Of a stretch of DNA of 9,028 nt, positions 1 through 5,142 are shown in pieces. Positions within the stretch are counted from its first letter, which is position 1, and each line of letters begins with the position of its first letter. The translations under genes and the position numbers were made by a program. Below the pieces are notes generated by a model. The model did no database searches. It was not told where the DNA came from and saw only the letters and a program-made list of their open reading frames with translations. This DNA comes from X23 sp050251575 (GTDB lineage Bacteria; Bacillota; Clostridia; SK-Y3), in contig JBFWMP010000118.1 of NCBI GenBank assembly GCA_050251575.1, positions 1-9,028 on the forward strand. The letters are read 5' to 3'.

Positions 1-12
1 TAAGGAAATGAA

Positions 13-458
13 GGGACGGTTCTTGAATTGAATTTTAACCTTTTAGTATTTTACAAATCATAGATGATGATAATCCTCCACATAACTCCCCAATTTGGGT
101 TAATGTCAATGAAGAGTTTTTCCGTAGCTTTAGTATTAGTTCTCGTCTTAAGGCTTTATTTCTGTTCAATTTCCCTAGATTAATACCGTTTGTATCTAAT
201 ACTTTTATAGTTAATTGTTTTGCGGCTTCTATCGAATCTATATATTCGACATTGTCTTTAGTATATAGGATTTTGTCTTCTTCTACATCCATTACTTCTG
301 TCATAGGCTCGTATTTTAGTACATAATTGTAATACTCCTCCCTCACATTCTTATTATTCGCAGATATTGTACCAAGAATCCTATCCGTTGATATTATGCA
401 TATTTCGTCTGATTCCTTACCTACATCATGCGTAATTATTCAATTCAAGAACCGCCCC
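13..458 (-). mobile_element. Deletion derivative of a RAYT (REP-associated, IS200-like) element bounded by inverted repeats
   Basis: The segment is bounded by a 21-bp inverted repeat with one mismatch. The left copy at 13-33 begins GGGACGGTTCTTGAATTG, and the right copy at 438-458 ends in CAAGAACCGCCCC. Between them lies only the C-terminal part of a transposase-like reading frame, on the minus strand. From memory, GGGACGGTTCTTG-type ends flank RAYT/Y1-type transposase genes in many Firmicutes. The right repeat cuts straight into the reading frame instead of lying outside a complete gene, so the element looks like an internally deleted, MITE-like copy needing a transposase in trans. It sits 6 bp past the stop codon of the neighbouring HEPN-like gene. 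Boundaries are those of the visible repeat; flanking target duplications were not seen. Confidence 0.6.
35..439 (-). pseudogene. C-terminal remnant of a RAYT/Y1-family transposase
   Basis: The frame is open from just after a TGA inside the right inverted repeat (440-442) to a TAA at 35-37, about 134 codons. The first plausible initiator is a GTG at 346, which would give 103 residues, but no convincing ribosome binding site precedes it. The last 40 residues (RNKALRRELILKLRKNSS then LTLTQIGELCG) resemble the helix-turn-helix tail that follows the catalytic domain in clostridial REP-associated tyrosine transposases. The catalytic HUH domain, with its HxH motif and tyrosine, is absent. With its N-terminal half deleted the protein could not cleave DNA, although a DNA-binding tail could still be made. 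The family assignment rests on the tail plus the RAYT-type terminal repeats; the middle part has no recognisable motif. Confidence 0.55.
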
Positions 459-464
459 CATTTT

Positions 465-1475
465 TCACACATTTTTCCATTTTAGCGTTTGAGCTGTATT
501 TAGAATAAGGTTTAGGTATTTCATATGAATTTGAGGCAAGATAGAATTTACCTTTTCGCCTTTCCCAAAAAAATGTTTCCTATTCTTTACAGTTGCAAGA
601 TGACCCTGTTCTATATCTGGAAACAGCATAAATCGTTCGGCCACTAGCCCCTCTTTTAGAACAATAAAAACCTTTGGGTTTAATTCCCATGATCCATTAT
701 GTACGACCTCGTTTCTCAGAGCTTCAATAGAACTTATCAGATCACATTTTTCAAATACTGTATGTTTCGCTCCATTTATATTTAACTTTTTCCTATCCCC
801 CCACAATAGGCCAGAACTTTTCATTTTCTTATAGCACGAAAAATCATCCATTGGGTTCTCAAGTTCATAAACTAATTTACAGAACATATCTAAAATAGAA
901 TATGCCTTAATAAAATAACTTTCAAGTAAAGATGATATATTTCTGACAGAGCGAGACATTACGAAATATGTTGTATTTAATGCTTCGATATGCTGAGAAT
1001 CCTTTATACTGGAAATCTTTATAAAATAATCCACAAATTCATCTTCCATACCACTTAATAAATTCTGAATTGTTCCAATTAAAAACTGACAATCTACTAA
1101 ATACAAATAACGATATATTTCTGGCATGGATTTATGAATATCCATTAATTTACAAAAACTATCTGCGGTTAAACCACAATCAGAATCTTGTCCTGCAGTT
1201 TGAACAAAGATCGGCATTAGATTAAGTTGAGAATAGTATTTGTCGGTATCAGGAAAAAATAAATCCCTTAGCTTGTCATACAAGGAAACTAACTCTGAAT
1301 CAATTTCGCATCTTATTGAATCGCCTAGATATATGTATGGGTCAACGGTATTGTTGTCTATTTCCTGGATACAGAACCCATCACTTTCTTCAGCAAAAAA
1401 CTGCAAATCACGCTGCAACCCGTTTTGGAAAAATGTCTTCAATGGAAACACCTCAATATTATGTCTTACGAACAT
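465..1475 (-). CDS. Putative HEPN-domain protein (possible RNase or defence protein)
   Basis: I do not recognise a named family. The longest frame starts at a GTG at 1523, giving 352 residues, but that codon lies beside a repeat tract and has no ribosome binding site. The ATG at 1475 (336 residues) is a better start, although its Shine-Dalgarno is also poor. The C-terminal third has helices typical of HEPN folds, and an RNEVVH hexapeptide (residues 254-259 from this ATG) matches the R-x4-6-H catalytic signature of HEPN RNases. HEPN proteins act in toxin-antitoxin, abortive-infection and RM-associated systems, and a broken type I RM gene lies just upstream. No transmembrane segment or signal peptide is visible. 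The upstream 200 residues show no recognised domain. A TATAAT at 1495-1500 (minus) could drive it from a very short leader. The product is hypothetical and the HEPN call is inference from one motif plus helical context. Confidence 0.5.
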   Translation of the reverse strand: MFVRHNIEVFPLKTFFQNGLQRDLQFFAEESDGFCIQEIDNNTVDPYIYLGDSIRCEIDSELVSLYDKLRDLFFPDTDKYYSQLNLMPIFVQTAGQDSDCGLTADSFCKLMDIHKSMPEIYRYLYLVDCQFLIGTIQNLLSGMEDEFVDYFIKISSIKDSQHIEALNTTYFVMSRSVRNISSLLESYFIKAYSILDMFCKLVYELENPMDDFSCYKKMKSSGLLWGDRKKLNINGAKHTVFEKCDLISSIEALRNEVVHNGSWELNPKVFIVLKEGLVAERFMLFPDIEQGHLATVKNRKHFFGKGEKVNSILPQIHMKYLNLILNTAQTLKWKNV

Positions 1476-1523
1476 CAAAATTTCTACACAGACAATTATA
1501 ATATCAAAATCTAACTTGCCCAC

Positions 1524-1809
1524 TCAATCTCTCAAAATCCTAAAAACATCTAAATCGACCACTCGCGAACCGCTGACATTTATCCTGACCACTCGTCAGA
1601 CACCGACATCTAAATCGCTCTGTCACGTTCAAAATTATGCCTTTGGACTTATTCCTATCACTTTCTTTTTCTATTGTACGATGTTTTTATCGTGTTGTCT
1701 AAAACCTGGATTTGCTTCTCGCAACTTGAAGTTGCGTCGTAGAGATAAAAAATAGTCTGGTCAGCACCGACTTTCACATTTGCACACTCTACCTTAAGTT
1801 TGCACTCCC
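1524..1809. other. Gene-free tract with probable insertion-sequence debris
   Basis: This stretch separates the HEPN-like gene from the truncated hsdM. Besides the 30-bp-periodic repeats it holds a perfect inverted repeat CGCAACTTGAAGTTGCG (about 1717-1733) without a U-run. It also holds two copies of a TTTGCAC-containing motif 20 bp apart (TGCAC at 1781 and 1801). Any open frame crossing it on the plus strand is antisense to the HEPN-like gene and has no family resemblance. The ends of the tract coincide with the weak start of one gene and the truncated end of the other, as expected if an insertion followed by deletion produced both. Confidence 0.4.
1546..1635. repeat. Three 30-bp-periodic degenerate direct repeats, probable IS terminus remnant
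   Basis: On the plus strand ACAT recurs at 1546, 1576 and 1606, exactly 30 bp apart. The units share ACATCTAAATCG (first and third copies) and GACCACTCG (1557 and 1587). Such phased repeats resemble the multiple transposase-binding sites at the ends of IS21-like and related insertion sequences. A further CACCGAC occurs at 1600 and again at 1766, in the same orientation. No transposase gene is present nearby, so this would be a relic. The family assignment is tentative. Confidence 0.4.
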
Positions 1810-2475
1810 TTAAATATAGCACCTCTTAGGATAATTAAATTGTATCAATCCCTGCAAGATTATATCCAGTATCTTTCCTTCTGTTGGAGCGAGTACCTCA
1901 ACCATATAATGGACTACACTGGATGGTGTGAAGAATTCACCGCCACCCTGCCCCTCTGCAAGAGCAAAGTTACCTAGGAAGTACTCATATATCTCACCAA
2001 ACAAATCAATACTTATATCATCTGGAATATCTTTGAAGGTTTTAAGCAGCTTCTTTAATACAGTTTTATCTTCTGTCCCGTTGATATTGTAGTATTCATC
2101 CTTTGGTAGTGTGTTTTCAAGCTTCGAGGTGTACTTTTCAACAGCTGTCATAGCATCCTTAACCTTTTGTGCTAGGTTATCGCTCTCTGGCAAATTGAGA
2201 AGATAATTATATTTAGCTTCATCTGGCAAATAAAACCCGCACTTTTCTATGGATATTTCATGAATTGCACGTTCCATTCGTGTACCTTTTGATTTATTAT
2301 ATTCTGCGTTAATCGCTGCTTCTAGCTTAGAATACTTACTTTCAGCAAAATACAAAAATATAAGTCCCAATATTGGGGTTGCATACTCAGTGGATTTCAG
2401 ACCAGAATTAGCCCTTAATTGGTCAGCAGATGCCCATAAATCAGCTTTTAATTTTTTGAATTCTTCATTGGTCAT
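1810..2475 (-). pseudogene. hsdM: Truncated type I restriction-modification methyltransferase subunit HsdM
   Basis: HsdM is the adenine-N6 methyltransferase subunit of type I RM systems, working with HsdS and HsdR. The 221-residue frame starts at ATG 2475, behind AAAGGATC at a workable distance. Residues 1-150 carry the helical HsdM N-terminal domain (FKKLKADLWASADQLRANSG, then the GLIFLYF segment). Residues 155-205 enter the methyltransferase domain (GEFFTPSSVV, then APTEGKILD). The family normally continues DPACGSGG (SAM-binding motif I) and later NPPF (catalytic motif IV). Here the sequence turns at ILDI into about 15 unrelated residues and stops. Full-length HsdM is about 500 residues, so more than half is missing and methylation is impossible. 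No hsdS or hsdR is visible. The junction at about 1855 adjoins insertion-sequence-like debris. Confidence 0.85.
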
Positions 2476-2530
2476 TAGTTAGATCCTTTGTTCTACTGCT
2501 ATATTTATATTAGATCTCAAGCTTTATCAT

Positions 2531-2560
2531 TTTGATAGCGACATCCACGTCGGTATCAAA
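2531..2560. repeat. Near-perfect 30-nt hairpin between the HTH pseudogene and hsdM
   Basis: The plus strand reads TTTGATA-G-CGAC, a 6-nt loop, then GTCG-G-TATCAAA. This is two arms of 12 nt with a single G-G mismatch. No run of T follows on either strand, so it is not a typical intrinsic terminator. Lying 55 bp upstream of the hsdM start and directly after the small HTH gene, it could be an operator dyad or an RNA processing or attenuation structure. No function can be assigned. Confidence 0.5.
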
Positions 2561-2570
2561 TCAGCTATCA

Positions 2571-2749
2571 CTATTTATCCTTAATTTCTTTACCTCGCCC
2601 ATCCTTAGGTTTTTCGACATCCTCAGGGATAAGCCACATATTTCCTAGCTTTTTACTTCTACAATCCTATTTTCAATGCACAGTGTCTGAACGCGTCTTT
2701 TGCTAATACCCCATTTAAGTGCAATATCCAAAGCAGATAAATATTCCAT
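2571..2749 (-). pseudogene. Frameshifted small helix-turn-helix DNA-binding protein
   Basis: ATG at 2749 follows AGGTG with a 6-nt spacer. The first frame gives MEYLSALDIALKWGISKRRV and continues QTLCIENRI, the start of the short excisionase/MerR-like HTH proteins common in Lachnospiraceae mobile and RM loci. It then stops at TAG 2645-2647. Moving one base near the A5 run at 2651-2655 reopens the frame as KKLGNMWLIPEDVEKPKDGR and continues to TAG at 2571-2573. This restores the usual G-N-M-W-x-I-P-x-D-A/V-x-K-P-x-D-G-R ending, so about 58 residues were once encoded. The single-base shift in a homopolymer suggests either a real mutation or a sequencing error. The gene precedes hsdM on the same strand and may have regulated it. 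Family recognition is from motif memory. Confidence 0.7.
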
Positions 2750-2779
2750 GACTAACACCTCATTAAATTTACTGAATAT

Positions 2780-2808
2780 ATTATACATCACAAATGCAAA
2801 TAACACAA
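2780..2808 (-). promoter_or_regulatory. Putative sigma-A promoter for the HTH pseudogene and hsdM
   Basis: The minus strand has TTGTGT (-35, 2803-2808), a 17-bp spacer and a perfect TATAAT (-10, 2780-2785), about 30 bp upstream of the HTH gene start. It overlaps the end of the adjacent transposase stub's open frame, so insertion debris may have supplied or rebuilt the promoter. The -35 matches only at TTG. Confidence 0.5.
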
Positions 2809-2907
2809 ATATTTCCAAAATATATCTTTCCGTTCGTTCCCACGAAGCATAACATAGTAAGCACTACTTCTGATACGCTCTCTTCCTCGTCTTGGAATAT
2901 CATACAT
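2788..2907 (-). pseudogene. N-terminal stub of a RAYT/Y1-family (IS200-like) transposase
   Basis: ATG at 2907 is preceded by AGAAAGAG. The 39-residue frame reads MYDIPRRGRERIRSSAYYVM and continues LRGNERKDIF. This matches the hallmark start of REP-associated tyrosine transposases, whose N-termini typically read PRRxRxxSxSGxYHVMLRGxNRQxIF. After DIF the similarity ends and the frame closes at TGA 2788-2790, so the catalytic tyrosine and the rest are lost. The residue expected to be the second histidine of the motif start (YHV) is tyrosine here (YYV). A RAYT-type terminal sequence lies 49 bp upstream. It belongs to a different element copy from the C-terminal fragment at the left end of the window, because the terminal repeats differ after the common core. 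Confidence 0.7.
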
Positions 2908-2955
2908 CTCTTTCTAGTTTGTTACAGAGCTATTCTACCATGCATTTTTCAATGA

Positions 2956-2976
2956 GTCACAAACAAGAACCCTCCC
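2956..2976. repeat. RAYT-type terminal repeat, diverged copy
   Basis: The plus strand reads CACAAACAAGAACCCTCCC at the end of this interval. It shares the CAAGAACC-x-nCCC core with the inverted repeats at 13-33 and 438-458 but differs in the outer part. Its place just upstream of the transposase N-terminal stub fits the 5' end of a second RAYT element. The matching 3' copy was not found in the window, so the element is broken. Confidence 0.5.
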
Positions 2977-2987
2977 TTACAACTTCC

Positions 2988-3188
2988 TTATGACCTCTTA
3001 ATAAACAGTTTTTGTTTCATTGCTTGTAATGCATTTTCTATTTTTTCATATGAAAGTGCCAGTCCCTCCTGCGATTCCTCGATGACAAATATCTTTGAAC
3101 AATCAGTTTCCGCCTTTTCTAGTCTGAGTTTAACAGTGTCTCCCAAGCTATTTTCAGTGGTCTGGCAAATTATATTACTTAAAATACT
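2988..3188 (-). pseudogene. Unidentified C-terminal coding remnant
   Basis: The frame is open for 66 codons between a TAA at 3189-3191 and a TAA at 2988-2990. It has no ATG until late and no ribosome binding site at the beginning. The translation, which includes the stretch LGDTVKLRLEKAETDCSKIF and ends ALQAMKQKLFIKRS, has a natural-looking charged composition and probably represents the tail of a lost gene cut off at its 5' side. I do not recognise the family. It could be random open frame; the codon composition is the only support. Confidence 0.3.
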
Positions 3189-3281
3189 TTAATTCCAAGA
3201 AGCATTGTGATAGAATAGAACCAAACATTAGTTCGCTAAATCATTCTTTATTATACTAACTATATATAGGAGTATAGATTT

Positions 3282-3689
3282 ATGTTGTCAGAAGAAAAAG
3301 CCTATATTGCAGGTATTATTGATGGTGAAGGAAGTATTATGCTGATTCGTTTTCACAGAAACCAGTTTCCTGCTCCCTGTGTAAGTGTTGCCTCAACCTC
3401 ATTAGAATTACTTGAATATATAAAAACTAAAACAGGGGCTGGAACTATAAAGTCAAAGAAAAATTATAAGCCATCTAAACATGAAAATTCCTATGTCTAT
3501 ACAGTGAAATATAATAATGCTATAATATTACTTCAAGAAATTGAACCTTATCTCATCATCTTGCAAAAGAAACTGCGCGCCAAAATGATTATCACCAAAT
3601 ATAAACAATTAACTCCTAGAAATGGTAGATATTCGAAAGAACTACTAAAATCCAAAGAAACATTTTACGATATGTTTATGGCATTATAA
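3282..3689 (+). CDS. LAGLIDADG-family homing endonuclease
   Basis: The gene encodes 135 residues from ATG 3282, behind AGGAG at 9 nt. Residues 8-19 (YIAGIIDGEGSI) form the LAGLIDADG helix, with the acidic residues that bind catalytic metal (D15 and E17 region). Only one motif is present, so the active enzyme should be a homodimer making a specific double-strand break with 3' overhangs at a long asymmetric or pseudo-palindromic site. The C-terminal RNGRYS segment is also typical of these short single-motif proteins. It looks intact. It converges with the intron-containing ssrA gene, with its stop 40 bp from the tmRNA 3' end, and shares a terminator with it. Its likely target is therefore the intronless ssrA T-loop, but it lies outside the intron and on the opposite strand, which is unusual. 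A TATACT at 3252-3257 may be its -10 element. Confidence 0.88.
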   Translation: MLSEEKAYIAGIIDGEGSIMLIRFHRNQFPAPCVSVASTSLELLEYIKTKTGAGTIKSKKNYKPSKHENSYVYTVKYNNAIILLQEIEPYLIILQKKLRAKMIITKYKQLTPRNGRYSKELLKSKETFYDMFMAL

Positions 3690-3723
3690 AAAGGACTAGG
3701 ATAAACTTTTCCTAGTCCTTTTT
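3688..3723. terminator. Bidirectional intrinsic terminator shared by the endonuclease gene and ssrA
   Basis: Two perfectly complementary 14-nt arms, AAAAAGGACTAGGA (3688-3701) and TCCTAGTCCTTTTT (3710-3723), enclose an 8-nt loop. A U-run follows the stem on both strands, so it can end the plus-strand endonuclease transcript and the minus-strand tmRNA transcript. The left arm begins within the TAA stop of the endonuclease gene, and the right arm ends 6 bp from the tmRNA CCA end. Confidence 0.9.
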
Positions 3724-3746
3724 ATAATTTGGTGGAGGCGAGGGGA

Positions 3747-4010
3747 CATATGCTTCCATTGTTTCCAATGGTACTGACTATGTCTTAGACTTCTTAATAA
3801 GAAGCCCTCTGGCGTGTTATGAAAGTGTAAGTATCGTTGATCACTTCCATCCTAGTACTCCATATTCATTAACTTAGGAGTCTATGAGTCGATAGAGAGC
3901 TGCCGGGTTTCCCCGCATACCCCTCGGCATTACCGTCGTCTTCACGTTACGGCTTCACCGATTAAGCCAGATTATCACTTATGGATCACTCCATAAGGCG
4001 ACTCTTTTGA
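3747..4010 (-). ncRNA. Group I self-splicing intron in the tmRNA T-loop
   Basis: The 264-nt intron begins TCAAAAGAGTCG after a U that ends the 5' exon and finishes with G before TCCCC. P1 forms between exon CGAU and intron GUCG, giving the canonical U-G pair at the 5' splice site. P2 is CTTATGGA-GTGA-TCCATAAG (3978-3997), closed by a GNRA tetraloop. The conserved 3' P7 element AAGACATAGTC is at 3776-3786, and GACT upstream (around 3890) can pair with its AGTC. P9 is CCATTG-GAAA-CAATGG just before the terminal G. No ORF is inside, so this is a compact ribozyme that must splice before tmRNA can be charged, since the unspliced T-arm is broken. The full P3-P8 core was not folded here. Confidence 0.9.
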
Positions 4011-4215
4011 ATCGAACCCCTGTCCGAAAACATATTCACATAAGCTTCTCCGAGTGCATTTAGTGTTTTTACATTCCCTCTACCTAACGCCCACTAACAG
4101 GCTTTAGGGTTTAGTAGCTTCATTTGTCATGCCAAGCTCAAAGCTTTGCTTAGTCACGTTCACCGCTATCGACGCTCAATCCCGGGCCGCGGTAATCCCA
4201 GGTTGAACGGCTACC

Positions 4216-4248
4216 TTAGGCGGCAGCTAACGCGTAATTATCGTTTGC
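4216..4248 (-). CDS. tmRNA proteolysis tag reading frame (ANDNYALAAA)
   Basis: The internal frame starts at resume codon GCA (4248), after TTAAAC, which resembles the TTAGTC before the resume codon in E. coli. It encodes A-N-D-N-Y-A-L-A-A-A and ends with TAA at 4216-4218. With the alanine carried on tmRNA itself, the appended peptide would be AANDNYALAAA. ClpXP and related proteases read the tail of this tag. Most tags known to me end in LAA; here one additional alanine codon (GCC GCC) follows. Confidence 0.85.
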   Translation of the reverse strand, partial: ANDNYALAAA

Positions 4249-4368
4249 GTTTAATTTTATTTTTCCAAGTTTTAGAGTGGCCCTGGTCCACTACTCGCTA
4301 CTCATGCTTCAACATCCCCGTCGAAACCAGTACGCCCCCATATATAAGCTCGGAGTTTGGAGCTGGGA

Positions 4369-4385
4369 GTTCGGAGAAACCGAAC
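4369..4385. repeat. Short hairpin in the smpB-ssrA spacer
   Basis: GTTCGG (4369-4374) and CCGAAC (4380-4385) form a 6-bp stem with a 5-nt loop on either strand. It lies 30 bp before the tmRNA 5' end and has no U-run, so it is more likely a processing or stabilising element of a joint smpB-ssrA transcript than a terminator. Confidence 0.35.
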
Positions 4386-4419
4386 ATCATAACATCCATT
4401 TCCGTAACTATCAGGATTA

Positions 4420-4887
4420 TTACATTTTATTTCTTTCTCTTAATGCCCTTTCTATATCGCGTTTCGAGTCACGTTCTGCAATATCTGCCCTTCTGTCATA
4501 GTCCTTTTTACCTTTAGCAAGGGCAAGCTGAACCTTCACCAATGATCCTTTAAGATAAATCTGCAATGGGATGAGTGAATATCCTTGCTGCTGTGTCGCA
4601 CCTATGAGCTTGTTAATCTCATAACGATGCAACAATAACCGTCTATATCTTAATGGATCCTTATTGAAAATATTACCTTGTTCATAAGGGCTAATGTGCA
4701 TCCCTTTAATAATAATTTCTCCACGGTCTACGGAAGCATAGCTATCCTTTAGATTCACCTTTCCTTGACGGATGGATTTTACCTCAGTACCTGAAAGCTC
4801 AATCCCTGCCTCGAAAGATTCCTCTATAAAATAATCATGCCATGCTTTTTTATTTTTCGCTATTGATTTAAAACTGTCCTTGCTCAT
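4420..4887 (-). CDS. smpB: SsrA-binding protein SmpB
   Basis: SmpB binds the tRNA-like part of tmRNA and takes the place of the anticodon arm in the ribosomal A site during trans-translation. The ATG at 4887 (155 residues) is chosen over an upstream GTG at 4896. AGGTG stands 6 nt before the ATG, while the GTG has no Shine-Dalgarno and would itself overlap that AGGTG. The OB-fold core is complete: NKKAWHDYFIEE, then ELSGTEVKSIRQGKVNLKDS, HISPYEQGN, and ALAKGKKDYDRR. The basic C-terminal tail (RDSKRDIERALRERNKM) is disordered off the ribosome and becomes helical in the mRNA channel. The length is normal for the family. It is followed on the same strand by its RNA partner ssrA, and a strong promoter lies upstream. 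Confidence 0.97.
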   Translation of the reverse strand: MSKDSFKSIAKNKKAWHDYFIEESFEAGIELSGTEVKSIRQGKVNLKDSYASVDRGEIIIKGMHISPYEQGNIFNKDPLRYRRLLLHRYEINKLIGATQQQGYSLIPLQIYLKGSLVKVQLALAKGKKDYDRRADIAERDSKRDIERALRERNKM

Positions 4888-4913
4888 ACCCTGCACCTAC
4901 TCAAATGGATAAA

Positions 4914-4945
4914 ATAACCCTACCTAAATAGACAAATAGGGTATT
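4914..4945. repeat. Inverted repeat in the smpB leader
   Basis: On the plus strand ATAACCCTA (4914-4922) and TAGGGTATT (4937-4945) are complementary apart from a one-base bulge. It lies in the predicted smpB 5' untranslated region, between promoter and ribosome binding site, so it would form an RNA hairpin there. A regulatory role is possible but unsupported. Confidence 0.35.
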
Positions 4946-4974
4946 ATATATTAATATTTATGTCTCAACAATTT

Positions 4975-5002
4975 ATTATACTACTTTTATAAGATTTGTC
5001 AA
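4975..5002 (-). promoter_or_regulatory. Consensus sigma-A promoter of smpB (and probably ssrA)
   Basis: On the minus strand a perfect TTGACA (4997-5002) and a perfect TATAAT (4975-4980) are separated by 16 bp. Transcription would start near 4967, giving an smpB leader of about 80 nt. With no good promoter between smpB and ssrA, this strong site may also feed tmRNA. Confidence 0.85.
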
Positions 5003-5064
5003 GTGTAGCATTTCTCCAGTTCTCCATCAAAATCAATATCAGTAGAAGAAAATCAGTTAAAATA

Positions 5065-5073
5065 TGCTACAAT
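5065..5073 (+). promoter_or_regulatory. Possible extended -10 promoter of the FtsA-like gene
   Basis: TGCTACAAT provides a TGn motif plus a good -10 hexamer (TACAAT), with no clear -35 17 bp upstream. It lies 70 bp before the start codon, on the strand divergent from the smpB promoter. It is the best candidate in this spacer but weak. Confidence 0.35.
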
Positions 5074-5142
5074 TAAAGAAGGATTTTATAACAATTTGTC
5101 GAAATAAATATTAAGATTAATTATACGATAAGGAGTTTAATA

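Larger units (their letters stand above)
3730..4339 (-). ncRNA. ssrA: tmRNA (ssrA) interrupted by a group I intron
   Basis: tmRNA rescues stalled ribosomes with SmpB: it is charged with alanine and then supplies a short reading frame for a degradation tag. The 5' end GGGGGCGTACTGGTTTCGAC (from 4339) pairs with CGCCTCC before the encoded CCA at the 3' end, forming a tRNA-like acceptor stem. The tag frame is at 4216-4248. The T-arm is split: GGACAGGGGTTCGAT ends at 4011, and TCCCCTCGCCTCC resumes at 3746. The 264 nt between them are the intron. Joining the exons rebuilds AGGGG-TTCGATT-CCCCT, a perfect T-stem with a 7-nt loop. The exons total 346 nt, normal for one-piece tmRNA. It lies 80 bp after smpB on the same strand without a convincing promoter of its own, so read-through from smpB plus RNase P processing is plausible. 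Confidence 0.95.

Noticed and set aside
1240..1755. 171-codon plus-strand open frame
   Set aside because: It runs antisense to the HEPN-like gene and across IS-like repeats; its Ser/Thr/Lys-rich translation matches no family and no ribosome binding site is seen.
35..2907. One RAYT gene split in two by a large insertion (N-terminal stub at 2788-2907, C-terminal part at 35-439)
   Set aside because: The order and strand would fit, but the C-terminal piece has its own matching inverted repeats on both sides and the stub's terminal sequence differs outside the shared core, so they are two elements.
3747..4010. Permuted two-piece tmRNA or an IStron instead of a plain intron
   Set aside because: Gene order is the normal 5'-tag-3' order with CCA at the end, and no transposase genes lie within the insertion.
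4369..4385. Terminator between smpB and ssrA
   Set aside because: The 6-bp stem has no U-run on the minus strand.
4146..4517. Plus-strand open frames over ssrA and the smpB 3' end
   Set aside because: They are antisense to a structured RNA gene and to smpB; the composition is that of reverse-complemented tmRNA.
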